A DNA stretch of 64,000 bases from Lysobacter sp. GX 14042 (GCF_021390425.1 NZ_JAJUWY010000003.1:156652-220651); one strand, 5' to 3'; positions 1 to 11,255 are shown, numbered from the stretch's first letter. The notes: a model not told the origin generated them from the letters alone. Numbers and translations: made by a program.

Positions 1-635
1 AAGACTTTGAGGAGGGCGAGCGGCTGATCGCCCTGCTCGGCCGCGTCGACGCCTCGCACCCGGCGCTGGAGCGCCTGCGGCACTCGGTCGAGACCGGCAA
101 GCGCGACATGGCCAACCGGCTGGCACGTGAGCAGGTCAGCGCGGAGGAGCAGGCGCGCCGCCAGGCGGAGCTGGAGCGCCAGCGCGCCGCCGAACAGCAA
201 CGCCAGCAGGAGGCGGCCGCCCGCGAACTGGCCGAACAGCAATCCGCCGCGGAGCAGGAAGAGGCCGCCGCCGCCGCGCGGGCGGCCGCGGCGCAGCGTG
301 AGCAGGAGGCGGCCGAACGACTCGCCGCCGAGCAGCGTGCCGCCGAGCAGCGCCGTGCCGAGGCCCAGCGTCGCCCGACCGCGGCGGACCTGAGGCCGCT
401 GTCGACGCCGGCACCGGAATACCCGCGTACCGCGCTGCGTACCGGCCAGTCGGGGGAGGTGGAAGTCGAGATCACCATCGGCACGGACGGTGCAGTGAGC
501 GCGGCGCGGGTGATCCGTGCCGACCCGGCCCGCGTATTCGACCGCGCCGCGCTGTCGGCGGTGGAGCGCTGGCGCTTCCAGCCGCTGTCGGAACCGGTCA
601 CTGCGCGGCGCACGATCGCCTTCAGTCCCGACTAG
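1..635 (+). CDS. TonB-family energy-transducer C-terminal protein (5' end outside window)
   Basis: The reading frame is already open at base 3, so the N-terminus lies upstream of the window. The visible part has a long Ala/Glu/Gln/Arg-rich stretch that should form a charged helix or coiled coil. It is followed by about 80 residues typical of the TonB C-terminal domain: PEYPRTALRTGQSGEVEVEI, then a GAVSAARVIRADP strand-turn and FDRAALSAVERWRFQP. TonB domains contact outer-membrane receptors or act as general periplasmic binding modules. Because the N-terminus is missing I cannot tell whether it has the TonB membrane anchor or another N-terminal domain. Family call is firm, exact role is not. 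Confidence 0.75.
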   Translation, partial: DFEEGERLIALLGRVDASHPALERLRHSVETGKRDMANRLAREQVSAEEQARRQAELERQRAAEQQRQQEAAARELAEQQSAAEQEEAAAAARAAAAQREQEAAERLAAEQRAAEQRRAEAQRRPTAADLRPLSTPAPEYPRTALRTGQSGEVEVEITIGTDGAVSAARVIRADPARVFDRAALSAVERWRFQPLSEPVTARRTIAFSPD

Positions 636-658
636 GCGGCCGGCCGCCGATGGCACAA

Positions 659-690
659 GGAAAAGGCCCGGTACGCACCGGGCCTTTTCC
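659..690. terminator. Bidirectional hairpin terminator
   Basis: A perfect 14-bp inverted repeat (GGAAAAGGCCCGGT / ACCGGGCCTTTTCC) with a 4-nt loop lies between two convergent genes, the TonB-like gene and the ABC permease. A-rich and T-rich flanks on the two arms would give both transcripts a U-tract. Confidence 0.8.
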
Positions 691-714
691 GTTTTCCCCG
701 CGGGGTATCCCCCG

Positions 715-1904
715 TCAGGCCGAGATCGCCAGCTTCTCGCGGTGGTACAGCCGTCCGGCGGCAAGCCACAGCAGCAGCGCCAGTCCAAGGCCCGCGCCCA
801 GGTAGATCGCCCATTGCTGGGCGCTGATGGCGTCGCTGCGGACCAGTGCCATGATCATCTGGTTCTGGGCCAGGAACGGCACCGCGAACTGCCACGGCTC
901 TTCCTTGACCGGATTGATCAGCAGGATCAGCGTCGGGATGATCGGCAGCAGCATGAGCACGCTCATGTAGCTCTGGGCTTCCTTGACCGATTTCACGCTG
1001 GCCGCGATCAGGGTCAGCAGCGTGGTGCCGATCAGGACCATCACCAGCAGCACCAGCAGCAGCTGCGCCATCACCGGCCAGCTCACGTCCACCTGGGCCA
1101 GCGGCCCGGGCGCGAACATGAAGCTGAGCTTGAAGGCCAGCAGGATCAACAGCAGGCTGAGCATGCCGAAGGCGCAGGCGGCGACGATCTTCCCGCTCAT
1201 GATCGCGCTGCGCGGGGCCGGCGTGGCCAGCAGCGGTTCCAGCGACTGCCGCTCGCGCTCGCCGGCGGTGACGTCGATCACCAGGTAGGCCCCGCCCAGG
1301 AATGCCGACAGGATCAGCAGGTAGGGCAGGAAGGCAAGCATCATCCCGCGCTTGGCCTCCGGGGTCGCGACATCGCGGTTGGCGGCGGTGACCGGCGCGG
1401 TGGCCACCGGGCTGATGCCCCGGGTCATCAGCCGCAGCACCCCCACCGTGCCGGCGTATTCCTCGATCGCCGCGCGCACCCGGCTGACCGGGATCGACGA
1501 GTCGCTGCGCGAGCTGTCGTGCACCAGTTCCACCCGCGCATTGCGCCCGGCGCGCCACGCCTCCGGGTAGCTGGCGTCGATCACCAGCACGACGTCGTGT
1601 TCCTGGTCGCGGATGACCGCCTCGGCGTCCTGCGGTGCCGGCAGGATCTCGATGTTCCGGCTGCGCAGGTGGTTGACCAGGTTGGGCGCGTGGTCGGCGC
1701 CCACCACCGGCAACTCCAGGGTCGATTCCAGCTGGGTGCGCATGCGCTTTTCCATCATCCCGCCCATGCCCAGGATCAACGCCGGCAGCAGGATCGGTCC
1801 CATCAGCAGGCCCAGCAACACGGTCCGGCGGTCGCGGAACAGGTCCAGGAGTTCCTTGCGGGCGACCGACAGGATCGTGCCCATCGCATTGATGCGTGGC
1901 GTGT

Positions 1905-1908
<4 letters not shown>
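715..1908 (-). CDS. ABC exporter permease, NatB type
   Basis: 397-residue membrane subunit of an ABC-2 exporter. One hydrophobic segment near residue 30 (LLGLLMGPILLPALILGMGG) is followed by a large soluble loop of about 150 residues. Five or so membrane segments then occupy the C-terminal half, with the conserved GERERQSLEPLLATP motif between the second and third. This is the NatB/YhaP layout, whose best-known member extrudes Na+ with NatA; substrates vary in the family. Its start overlaps the stop of the upstream ATPase gene by 4 nt, so the two are translationally coupled. It is the last gene of the peptidase-ATPase-permease operon. Confidence 0.85.
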
Positions 1909-2651
<743 letters not shown>

Positions 2652-2652
2652 C

Positions 2653-4185
2653 TCAGGGCTCCCAGCCGTAGGTGCCGGCGAAGGGCGGCACCGGTTGCAG
2701 GCGGTCCAGGCACGAGGCGTCCAGCGCCCCGGCGTCGGCGGACTCGATGAACTGCGCGGCCAGCGTCGGCATGCAGCCGGCCGGCAGCACGTTGTGGCCC
2801 TGCCCGGGCAGCACCAGGTGGCGGCCGTTGGGCAGGTGTTCGACCACCGCATCGCCGTAGCGGGCCGGGGTGACCGGATCGAACTCGCCGCTGATCGCCA
2901 GCAGCGGCACATCGGTGGCCAGCGGCTCGCGGAAGGCGGGTACGCGCTCGCCGCGCGGCCAGGCCTCGCACTGGGCGCGGGTGAAGTCGAGCAGTTCGGT
3001 GCCCATCACCGTCCCGGCATCGCCGTCCCCGGCCGCCATGTCCGGGTAGTCCTCGGTGCAGGTGACCGACAGCTGCATGCCGTGGGCGATCTGCCCGCCC
3101 AGGTCGGTCATCAGCATCTGCGCCTGGGCCATCAGCGACTGGTAGCGGCCACCGGCCGCCTCGTGCAGCAGCAACGGCAGGGTCGCGGTCGCCGCCGGCT
3201 GGTAGGCGTACATGCGCAGAAGCGCGGCAAGGTGGCCGTAGGTCGGCGTGTCGCGGGTCCATTCGCCGGTGACCGGGTCGCGGTAGTCGACCGCGTCAAG
3301 GCCACCGGCCTCCAGCTGGCCGCGGACCTTCGCCAGGTTGGCCGCCGGGTCGCCCAGGTTGCCGGCGCATGCGGCGTCCTCGCGGCAGCGCTCGAACAGG
3401 CGCTCGAGCGCGGCCTCCAGGTTGGCGGCGTGCTCGTTGCCCAGTGGCAGTGCGTTGGGGACCACCGAGTCCAGCAGGACGGTCCGGGTGTGCTCCGGCC
3501 AGGCGGCCGCGTACTGCTGCGCGACCCGGGTGCCGTAGGAGATCCCGACCAGGTTCAGCTGTGGCGCGCCGATGAGCGCCCTGACCTGCTCCAGGTCGCG
3601 GACGTGGTCGGCGGTGCCGTAGAAGCGCAGGTCCGCGTGGGTCGCCAACTGGTCTCGGCAGCGTTCGGCGAAGGCGCGGGCGGCCTCGACGGTGTGCTCG
3701 TCGGGGTCGCTGAAGGCGGTGTTGCCGTCCTCGTCATGGCAGGCGAGCAGGTTCGAGCCGCCGGTGCCGCGCGCATCCACCAGCAGCACGTGGCGGTTGC
3801 GCCGGATGTCGCCGAACGCCGCGTGCAGCATCGGATAGCTCTGCAGCGCCGACTGCCCGGGTCCGCCGGCGATCATCACCACCGGATCGGGCTGCGCGTC
3901 GCCGGAGGACTCGATCCAGGCCACCGCGAGCTCGATCGCGCGCCCGTCAGGGTCAGCACGGTTCTCGGGCACGCTGACCTTGGCGCAGCGGGCCTCGACC
4001 GCACTGCCGAGGGGTGCGCTGAGCGAACACGGCTCGAAGGCAATGTCACCGTAGTACACGCCACCATCGGTGGTGACCTCTGGCCCTCTGGGCTCCGGTG
4101 CGGCGGCCTGGCACCCGGCCAGCACCACGGCAGCGGCCACGACGAGCAAAGCCGCGGGCCGGGGCAGGGAAACGACAGGTCTCAT
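2653..4185 (-). CDS. Lipoprotein alpha/beta-hydrolase, S33 tripeptidyl-aminopeptidase-like
   Basis: 510 residues. The N-terminus (MRPVVSLPRPAALLVVAAAV) ends in an LAGC lipobox, so it is probably a lipidated periplasmic or outer-membrane protein. The hydrolase fold shows the oxyanion GGPGQSA, the nucleophile elbow GISYGT, an acidic residue in SGEFDPVTP and the catalytic His in GQGHNVLP, the last two in the TAP-like C-terminal domain. This family removes short peptides from N-termini. The start is set by a GAGGA ribosome site 7 nt upstream. It is first in an operon with the NatAB-type exporter and has a GntR-type operator about 65 nt upstream. Confidence 0.85.
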   Translation of the reverse strand: MRPVVSLPRPAALLVVAAAVVLAGCQAAAPEPRGPEVTTDGGVYYGDIAFEPCSLSAPLGSAVEARCAKVSVPENRADPDGRAIELAVAWIESSGDAQPDPVVMIAGGPGQSALQSYPMLHAAFGDIRRNRHVLLVDARGTGGSNLLACHDEDGNTAFSDPDEHTVEAARAFAERCRDQLATHADLRFYGTADHVRDLEQVRALIGAPQLNLVGISYGTRVAQQYAAAWPEHTRTVLLDSVVPNALPLGNEHAANLEAALERLFERCREDAACAGNLGDPAANLAKVRGQLEAGGLDAVDYRDPVTGEWTRDTPTYGHLAALLRMYAYQPAATATLPLLLHEAAGGRYQSLMAQAQMLMTDLGGQIAHGMQLSVTCTEDYPDMAAGDGDAGTVMGTELLDFTRAQCEAWPRGERVPAFREPLATDVPLLAISGEFDPVTPARYGDAVVEHLPNGRHLVLPGQGHNVLPAGCMPTLAAQFIESADAGALDASCLDRLQPVPPFAGTYGWEP

Positions 4186-4250
4186 CTGGAGTCCTCTGCA
4201 GGAGAGTGAAAGAAGCGCCCGGCTTCGCAGCCACGCGATACACCGGACAT

Positions 4251-4284
4251 GTGTATTAATAAACCAATACACACGGCTGTCAAT
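4251..4284 (-). promoter_or_regulatory. GntR/YtrA-type operator and promoter of the peptidase-NatAB operon
   Basis: On the minus strand a TTGACA -35 box (4284-4279) is followed after 17 nt by TATTAA. The -10 box lies inside the palindrome GTGTATT-N8-AATACAC at 4251-4272. The same palindrome, matching at 20 of 22 positions, sits in front of the gntR gene at 14343-14364 in the same orientation relative to transcription. Binding here would block RNA polymerase directly. Confidence 0.75.
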
Positions 4285-4293
4285 GGCCGTGCG

Positions 4294-4494
4294 TCACTGC
4301 GGCTCGTCATACAGGAAGATCGTCTCGATCGGCTCGGCGAACAGCCGCGCGATTCGGAAGGCCAAGGGCAGGCTTGGATCGTACTTGCCGGTCTCGATGG
4401 CGTTCACGGTCTGCCGGGAGACCTCCAGCCGCTCGGCAAGGGCGGCTTGCGACCATCCCGCGGCCTCGCGGAGATCGCGTACCCGGCTGCGCAT
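4294..4494 (-). CDS. Small XRE-family helix-turn-helix regulator
   Basis: 66 residues, nearly all one HTH domain. The core AALAERLEVSRQTVNAIE carries the typical Gln-Thr recognition helix, and the tail PSLPLAFRIARLFAEPIETI is characteristic of the short YozG-like Xre regulators. It follows the membrane-protein gene by 1 nt, so the two are co-transcribed. Such pairs usually have the regulator repressing its own operon. The paired inverted repeats upstream of the membrane gene are the probable binding sites. Confidence 0.85.
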   Translation of the reverse strand: MRSRVRDLREAAGWSQAALAERLEVSRQTVNAIETGKYDPSLPLAFRIARLFAEPIETIFLYDEPQ

Positions 4495-4495
4495 T

Positions 4496-4870
4496 TCAAC
4501 GGTACCTGCGCACGGCAGCGAACTTGGCCAGCCCGAACACGGCGAACATCGCCGGCAGGATCCACAGCCACCAGTCGCCGCTGACCGTCAGCACGTCCGC
4601 CGCCGCCAGCATCCCGAGGCTGAAGGTCCCCAGCCCGACGACAAGCGCGGCGATGGCGATCGCTTCACTGTCGATCCGGCGCTGCAGTTCGTCCTCGTCG
4701 CGCACGTACCGCAGTACCGCCCGCAGCACCAGGCCGACCGGCAACACCGGCAGCAGCGCGACAACGGCCCGCACTGCTGGCCCCGCCGAGGCGAGTGGCC
4801 CGTTGAGGGCCGTGATCGAGGCGACCAGTACCAGGACGTAGGCCGACATCGCCACGCCGAACTCACGCAT
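4496..4870 (-). CDS. Small multi-span membrane protein paired with XRE regulator
   Basis: About 124 residues with roughly four membrane helices: SAYVLVLVASITAL, AVVALLPVLPVGLVLRAVL, AIAALVVGLGTFSLGMLAA and LWILPAMFAVFGLAKF. The central loop RDEDELQRRIDSEA is a recurrent motif in small membrane proteins encoded next to short XRE regulators. Function unknown. I chose the ATG that places a short N-terminus before helix 1; the frame is open further upstream and a GTG about 30 nt earlier is possible. It likely senses or buffers an envelope condition together with the regulator, but that is only inferred from context. Confidence 0.65.
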   Translation of the reverse strand: MREFGVAMSAYVLVLVASITALNGPLASAGPAVRAVVALLPVLPVGLVLRAVLRYVRDEDELQRRIDSEAIAIAALVVGLGTFSLGMLAAADVLTVSGDWWLWILPAMFAVFGLAKFAAVRRYR

Positions 4871-4903
4871 GTAACGCCGGTGGATGTGCTGCACGGCCCT
4901 GTC

Positions 4904-4967
4904 CTGTAAAGCGAACTTGACATCAAGGATTGGCTTCGCGGCCCCACGTGTCAAGGACTCTTTACAG
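4904..4967 (-). promoter_or_regulatory. Promoter with paired inverted operator sites for the membrane-XRE operon
   Basis: Two 20-21 nt elements of the form TGTCAAG-N4-CTTTACAG face each other: 4904-4923 reads as its complement and 4947-4967 reads directly, with about 23 nt between them. On the minus strand the upstream element contains TTGACA, a good -35, and a -10 would fall between the two elements. This layout fits autorepression by the small XRE protein. Confidence 0.5.
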
Positions 4968-4988
4968 CTGGCGCCCTCCGCCCCGCGT

Positions 4989-5756
4989 TTATTTGCTGCT
5001 GACGTACTTCTCGCGCCGGATCCGGCGCGGCTCCAGGCCGGCCTCGCGCAGGGCCTCGAATGCGGCATCGACCATGTTCGGGTTGCCGCACAGGTAGCTG
5101 ATGTCGCGCGCCGGGTCCGGCGCGAGCTCGCCGATGAACTGCTGGACGTACCCGTGGCGGACATCCGCATGGGCATGCGAGGAGTCCGCCGCCGGCAGCT
5201 CGCGCGAGAAGCACGGCAGGTAGCGGACGCGGTCCGGGTGGCGGTCGGCGAAGGCGCGGAACTCCTCGCCATACAGCAGTTCCTCCGGTCGCCGCGCGCC
5301 CTGCAGGAACGCCACCTGGACGCCACGTTCGGTGACCGCCTGCTCCAGCAGCGGCAGCATCGACCGGTAGGGCGTGACGCCGGTGCCGGTGGCGATCAGC
5401 AGGTAGCGGCTGTTGTCGTCCTGCGGCATCAGGCAGAAGCGCCCGAACGGCCCGCTGGCCTCCAGCGTGTCGCCCGCTTCCAGCCCCTCGAACAGCGCGG
5501 TGGCCGCGCCGCCGGGCACGAAGCTCACGGCGATCTCCACCTGCGTCGCCGGTCCGCTGCCGGGCGGGTGCACCGTCGCCAGCGAGTAGCTGCGCTTGGT
5601 CTCGGTACCGTCGGCATAGCGGAAATGGACCTGGATGAACTGCCCGGGCAGGAACGGCAGCGGCTGGCCGTCGCCCCGGCGGAACACGTAATGGCAGATG
5701 CCCGGTGCCAGGGGGCGCCAGGATTCGAGCACGAGGGGAAAACGCTGGATCGGCAA
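4989..5756 (-). CDS. Ferredoxin--NADP reductase (bacterial FNR-like flavoprotein)
   Basis: About 255 residues. The FAD domain has the GQF and RSYSLA motifs (flavin binding), and the NAD(P) domain has IATGTGVTPYRSML and YLCGNPNMVDAAFE. These enzymes shuttle electrons between NADPH and ferredoxin or flavodoxin, feeding Fe-S assembly and oxidative-stress repair. The frame is open well upstream, but the sequence before QRFPLVLESW is Pro/Arg-rich and not family-like. I therefore place the start at a TTG just ahead of it; this start is uncertain. Divergent from yadG. Confidence 0.8.
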   Translation of the reverse strand: MPIQRFPLVLESWRPLAPGICHYVFRRGDGQPLPFLPGQFIQVHFRYADGTETKRSYSLATVHPPGSGPATQVEIAVSFVPGGAATALFEGLEAGDTLEASGPFGRFCLMPQDDNSRYLLIATGTGVTPYRSMLPLLEQAVTERGVQVAFLQGARRPEELLYGEEFRAFADRHPDRVRYLPCFSRELPAADSSHAHADVRHGYVQQFIGELAPDPARDISYLCGNPNMVDAAFEALREAGLEPRRIRREKYVSSK

Positions 5757-5893
5757 GGGAGGGCCTGGATGCGGGGGAACGGGCCTGCGGCGGGGCGGGA
5801 CACAGCGTGCCGCGGGCCGCAGCGGCGAGCCGCCTATACTAACGCGGTCCTGGCGGGACAACGTGCGCCCGCCTCCCCCCGCACTAAGGCTGC

Positions 5894-6879
<986 letters not shown>

Positions 6880-6883
<4 letters not shown>

Positions 6884-7653
6884 GCGGCAGCCCCAACCTG
6901 GTCGCCCTGTACACCATCGCCCGCCGCGAGATCACCCGGATCATGCGCATCTGGGCCCAGACCCTGGTGCCGCCGGCGATCACCATGACCCTGTACTTCC
7001 TGATCTTCGGCGGGCTGATCGGCTCGCGGATCGGGACCATGGACGGCATCGCCTACATGGACTTCATCGTCCCCGGGCTGGTGATGATGAGCGTGATCCA
7101 GAACAGCTACGGCAACATCGCCTCCAGCTTCTTCGGCGCCAAGTTCGGGCATTACGTCGAGGAACTGCTGGTCAGCCCGATGCCCAACTGGGTGATCCTG
7201 GGCGGCTACGTCGCCGGTGCGGTCGCGCGCGGCCTGGCGGTGGGCGTGATCGTGATGCTGATCGCCTCGCTGTTCACCGACGTGCGCATCGCCCACCCGT
7301 TGGTGACCGCGACCACGGTGTTCCTGGGCTCGGTGATCTTCGCCCTGGCCGGCTTCATCAACGCGGTGTTCGCACGCAAGTTCGACGACGTGGCGATCGT
7401 GCCGACCTTCATCCTGACCCCGCTGACCTACCTGGGCGGCGTGTTCTATTCGATCACCCTGCTGCCCGACTGGGCCCAGGCGATGACCCGGGCCAACCCG
7501 ATCTTCTACATGGTCAACGCCTTCCGCCACGGCCTGCTGGGCAGCAGCGACGTGCCGCTGTGGATCAGCTACGCGTTGATGGTGGGTTTCGTGGTGCTGC
7601 TGGCCTCGACCGGGCTGGTGCTGCTGCGGCGCGGGGCCGGGTTGCGCAGCTGA
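6880..7653 (+). CDS. yadH: ABC transporter permease YadH
   Basis: 257 residues, an ABC-2 type permease with six membrane helices and the conserved block EELLVSPMPNWVILGGYVAG on the cytoplasmic side of helix 2. PTFILTPLTYLGGVFYSITLLP and the C-terminal ANPIFYMVNAFRHG are hallmark segments of the YadH/NodJ family. Coupled to yadG by a 4-nt overlap. It forms an inner-membrane exporter with YadG. Confidence 0.9.
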
Positions 7654-7680
7654 GGTCGCGCGGGTCCCGGGTGCGGCCCC

Positions 7681-8478
7681 TCATTCCACCGCTGGCAACC
7701 GGAAAAACGCGCGCGTGGTCGCGGTCGCATTCGCCGCCGTCACCGCGACCTCCTCGCCGCGGTCGCGGGCCAGCTCCTCGACGATGTGCGGCAGGAACAT
7801 CGGTTCGTTGCGCCGGTCCTTCGGCATCGGCTCCAGGGTGCGCGGCAGCAGGTAGGGCGCGTCGGTCTCCACCATCAACCGGTCGGCGGGGATGTCCCTG
7901 ACGAACCCGCGCAGGTGGCGCCCGCGCCGCTCGTCGCACAGCCAGCCGGTGATGCCCACGTGCCAGTCCTGGTCGAGGTAGTCGTACAGCTCCTCGCGGG
8001 TGCCGGTGAAGCAGTGCACCACGGCGGGCCCGAGCCGGCCCTGGAAATTGCGCATGACCGCCATGAAGTCGGCATGCGCATCGCGCTGGTGCAGGAACAG
8101 CGGCTTGCCGGTCTCGACCGCAATCTGCAGCTGCATCTCGAACGCGCGCCGCTGCGCCGGCCGCGGCGAGAAGTCGCGGAAGTAGTCGAGCCCGCACTCG
8201 CCCACCGCCACGACCTCGGGGTGGACATGCAGCGCACGTATTTCCGCATCGCACTCGGCGGTGTACTCGCTGGCGTGGTGCGGGTGGACCCCGGCGGTGG
8301 CGAACAGCTCGCCGGGGTGCGCACGCGCCAGCTCCAGCGCCATCGGCGAGTGCTCGCGGCTGGCGCCGGTCACCACCATCTGCACTACGCCCGCCTCCCG
8401 GGCGCGCGCCATGACCGCACCGCGATCGTGGTCGAAGGAGTCGTGGGTGAGGTTCGCGCCGATGTCGATCAGTTCCAT
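7681..8478 (-). CDS. TatD-family metal-dependent DNase
   Basis: About 265 residues of the TatD TIM-barrel hydrolase family. Metal-site motifs are in order: IDIGANLTHDSF near the N-terminus, GVHPHH, VGECGLDYF (metal-bridging Glu), FLHQRDAH, VHCFTG and VETDAPYLLP (metal Asp). The family includes 3'-5' exonucleases acting in DNA repair and RNA quality control. MELIDIG matches the family start; an ATG three codons upstream is an alternative. It converges with yadH. Despite the name it is not part of Tat transport, and the tatABC genes lie elsewhere in this window. Confidence 0.85.
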   Translation of the reverse strand: MELIDIGANLTHDSFDHDRGAVMARAREAGVVQMVVTGASREHSPMALELARAHPGELFATAGVHPHHASEYTAECDAEIRALHVHPEVVAVGECGLDYFRDFSPRPAQRRAFEMQLQIAVETGKPLFLHQRDAHADFMAVMRNFQGRLGPAVVHCFTGTREELYDYLDQDWHVGITGWLCDERRGRHLRGFVRDIPADRLMVETDAPYLLPRTLEPMPKDRRNEPMFLPHIVEELARDRGEEVAVTAANATATTRAFFRLPAVE

Positions 8479-8594
8479 GGGGCGCATTGTAGGAGAGGTG
8501 CTTCGGAGAGTTCGCGGGGGAGCCGGCTGCCGCCTGCGGCCTTACCCCCGGCTGCGTGGCGGGGGATTGCCACACACACAAACACCTCCTCCAC

Positions 8595-8622
8595 CGTCAT
8601 CCCCGCGTGCGCGGGGATGACG
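8595..8622. repeat. REP-like palindrome (GTCATCCCCGCG type)
   Basis: A perfect palindrome with a 12-bp arm (GTCATCCCCGCG and its complement) around a TGCG-type loop, located between tatD-like and hrpB. Copies or variants recur at 57568-57593 and 58557-58643. Such dispersed palindromes are common between genes in this family of bacteria. Confidence 0.7.
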
Positions 8623-8642
8623 TGGCCTGCCATCATTTGCGG

Positions 8643-11165
8643 GTGAGCAAGACCGCGCTGCCCATCGACGAGGTGCTCCCGCAGATCCGCGGCAGCCTGC
8701 GTGACCACACCCGCCTGGTGCTCGAGGCGCCGCCCGGCGCCGGCAAGACCACCCGGGTGCCGCTGGCGCTGCTGGAGGAACCATGGCTGCAGGGGCGCAG
8801 GATCGTGATGCTGGAGCCGCGGCGGGTGGCCGCGCGGGCGGCGGCGCGGTTCATGGCCGGCGCGCTCGGCGAGCAGGTCGGACGGACGGTGGGATACCGG
8901 ATCCGCTTCGAGAACCGGACCTCGGCCGACACCCGCATCGAGGTCGTCACCGAGGGCATCCTGACCCGGATGATCCAGGACGACCCGGCGCTGGACGGCG
9001 TCGGCGCGGTGCTGTTCGATGAGTTCCACGAGCGCCACCTGGCCGGTGACCTCGGCCTGGCGCTGGCGCTGGACGTGCAGGCCGGGCTACGCGAGGACCT
9101 GCGGGTCGTGGTGATGTCGGCGACCCTGGACGGCGCGCGCCTGTCGCAGCTGGTCCAGGCACCGCGGGTGTCCAGTGCCGGGCGCGGCTTCCCGGTCGAG
9201 GTGGGGCATTTCCCCGCCCGGCGCGAGGAGAAGCTGGAGCACCAGGTGCGCCGTGCGATCGACCATGCGCTGGCGGCGCACGCCGGCGACGTGCTGGTGT
9301 TCCTGCCCGGTCAGCGCGAGATCGGGCGGGTGCTGGCCTTGCTCGCCGGCCAGTTGCCGGCGGAGGTGGAGGTCCTCGCCCTGCACGGCGAGTTGCCGGT
9401 GGAGCAGCAGTCGCGGGTCCTGCAGCCTGCCTCCGAGGGCACGCGGCGGGTGGTGCTGGCGACCAATGTCGCCGAGTCCAGCGTCACCCTGCCGGGGGTG
9501 CGGGTGGTGGTCGACAGCGGGCTGGCGCGCGAGCCGCGCTTCGATCCCAACAGTGGCTTTTCGCGACTGGACGTCGTGGCCATCAGCCAGGCCTCGGCCG
9601 ACCAGCGCGCCGGCCGCGCCGGACGGGTCGCGGAAGGCTGGGCCTACCGGTTGTGGCCGCAGTCGCAGCGGCTGGAGCCGCAGCGCCGGCCGGAGATCAC
9701 CCAGGTCGACCTGTCGGGGCTGGCGCTCGAACTCGCCGCCTGGGGCTCGGACCGGCTGTGCTTCGTCGATCCGCCGCCGCCGGGTGCGTTGGCCGCGGCG
9801 CGCGACCTGCTCGCCCGGCTGGGCGCACTGGACCAGGACGCGTTGACCACGGCTGGCAGGCATCTCCTCGCCCTCGGCACCCATCCCCGGCTGGGCGCGA
9901 TGCTGGGTGCCGCGGCCAACCCGGTCGAGGCCGCGGTCGCCTGTGACCTCGCCGCGTTGCTGGAATCACGTGATCCACTGCGCGGCAGCGGCGATGCGCT
10001 CGCCGCCCGCTGGCGGGCGCTGGCCGGGTTCCGTGGCAACGCTCGTGGCGCCGTGCCTGTGGGTGGCAGCGCCGGTGCGCTCGCGGCCATCGATACCCTC
10101 GCCCGGCAATGGCGCCGACGCCTGCGCCTCGATGCACCGCCGCCGCCCAGTGTCCCCGCCCACCTGCTCGGCGACCTGCTCGCCCATGCGTTCCCGGAGC
10201 GCATCGCCCGCCAGCACCCTGCAGATCCGGACCGATACCAGCTTGCCAGTGGCCGGGGCGCCACCCTGCTGCCGGACAGCATGCTGCGCGGGGAGCCATG
10301 GCTGGTGGTCGCCGGCCTGCGCATGCCCGTTGCAGGCGACCGCGGACAGGCGCGGATCCTCCAGGCGGCGCCGCTCGACCCGGCGCGGCTGGAGCGGGAG
10401 TCGCCGGCACGCTTCACCAGGACCGACGAGGTCCGCTGGGATGCCGCCACCCGGCGCATCGTCGCGGTGCGCGAGCAGCGCTTCGATGCCATCGTCCTCG
10501 ATGCCCGCCCACTGCCGGCGCCGGACCGCAGCCGCTACGCCGAGGCCCTGGTGGACGCGGTCCGCCAGCTTGGCCTGGCGGCGTTGCCGTGGAGCCCGGC
10601 ACTCGAGCAGTGGCGTGCCCGGGTACGCTGCCTGGGCGCCTGGATGCCCGGGCTCGGGCTGCCGGCGCTTTCCGACCAGGCACTGCTCGACACCGCGGAT
10701 CACTGGCTGCAGCCCGCGCTCGACGGGATGAGCCGGCTGGACGCACTCGGCCCGGATGCGTTCGCCAACGCACTGCACACCCTGCTGGGCTGGGACCGGC
10801 AGCGCGACCTGGATCGCCTCGCTCCGGTCCGGGTGACTGTGCCTTCGGGGCTCGCGCGTCCGCTCGTGTACGCCTTCGACGACGCCACCGGCGGGCCGGC
10901 GGAGCCGGTGCTGGCGGTCAAGCTGCAGGAGCTGTTCGGCCTGGCCGAAACCCCGTGCATCGCCGACGGCCGGGTACCGCTGATGCTGCACCTGCTCTCG
11001 CCCGGCGGCCGGCCGCTGCAGGTCACCCGCGACCTGCGCGGATTCTGGGAGCGCACCTACCCCGAGGTACGGCGGGAAATGAAGGGCCGCTATCCCCGGC
11101 ATCCGTGGCCGGAGGACCCCTGGACGGCAGCCGCGACCCACCGGGCCAAGCCGCGCCCGCGCTGA
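8643..11165 (+). CDS. hrpB: ATP-dependent RNA helicase HrpB
   Basis: 840 residues. Superfamily-2 DEAH-type motifs are in order: Walker A APPGAGKTT, EPRRVAARAAA, VTEGILTRM, the DExH box as LFDEFHERH, MSATLDGARL, and motif VI SADQRAGRAGRV. The long C-terminal part (from about residue 420) is the HrpB-specific region ending YPRHPWPEDPWTAAATHR. HrpB is a putative RNA helicase of unclear substrate. The start is a GTG (VSKTALPIDEV) just after the REP-like palindrome; upstream in-frame sequence runs through that palindrome and is not coding. Confidence 0.92.
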   Translation: MSKTALPIDEVLPQIRGSLRDHTRLVLEAPPGAGKTTRVPLALLEEPWLQGRRIVMLEPRRVAARAAARFMAGALGEQVGRTVGYRIRFENRTSADTRIEVVTEGILTRMIQDDPALDGVGAVLFDEFHERHLAGDLGLALALDVQAGLREDLRVVVMSATLDGARLSQLVQAPRVSSAGRGFPVEVGHFPARREEKLEHQVRRAIDHALAAHAGDVLVFLPGQREIGRVLALLAGQLPAEVEVLALHGELPVEQQSRVLQPASEGTRRVVLATNVAESSVTLPGVRVVVDSGLAREPRFDPNSGFSRLDVVAISQASADQRAGRAGRVAEGWAYRLWPQSQRLEPQRRPEITQVDLSGLALELAAWGSDRLCFVDPPPPGALAAARDLLARLGALDQDALTTAGRHLLALGTHPRLGAMLGAAANPVEAAVACDLAALLESRDPLRGSGDALAARWRALAGFRGNARGAVPVGGSAGALAAIDTLARQWRRRLRLDAPPPPSVPAHLLGDLLAHAFPERIARQHPADPDRYQLASGRGATLLPDSMLRGEPWLVVAGLRMPVAGDRGQARILQAAPLDPARLERESPARFTRTDEVRWDAATRRIVAVREQRFDAIVLDARPLPAPDRSRYAEALVDAVRQLGLAALPWSPALEQWRARVRCLGAWMPGLGLPALSDQALLDTADHWLQPALDGMSRLDALGPDAFANALHTLLGWDRQRDLDRLAPVRVTVPSGLARPLVYAFDDATGGPAEPVLAVKLQELFGLAETPCIADGRVPLMLHLLSPGGRPLQVTRDLRGFWERTYPEVRREMKGRYPRHPWPEDPWTAAATHRAKPRPR

Positions 11166-11255
11166 GCCTGCGTTCAGCGGGCCGGCAGGCGGCTCACGCG
11201 GGAAAAACGCGGCTGTGGGCAGACTGCGTGCATCCCATCTGCCAGGTAGACCGTG

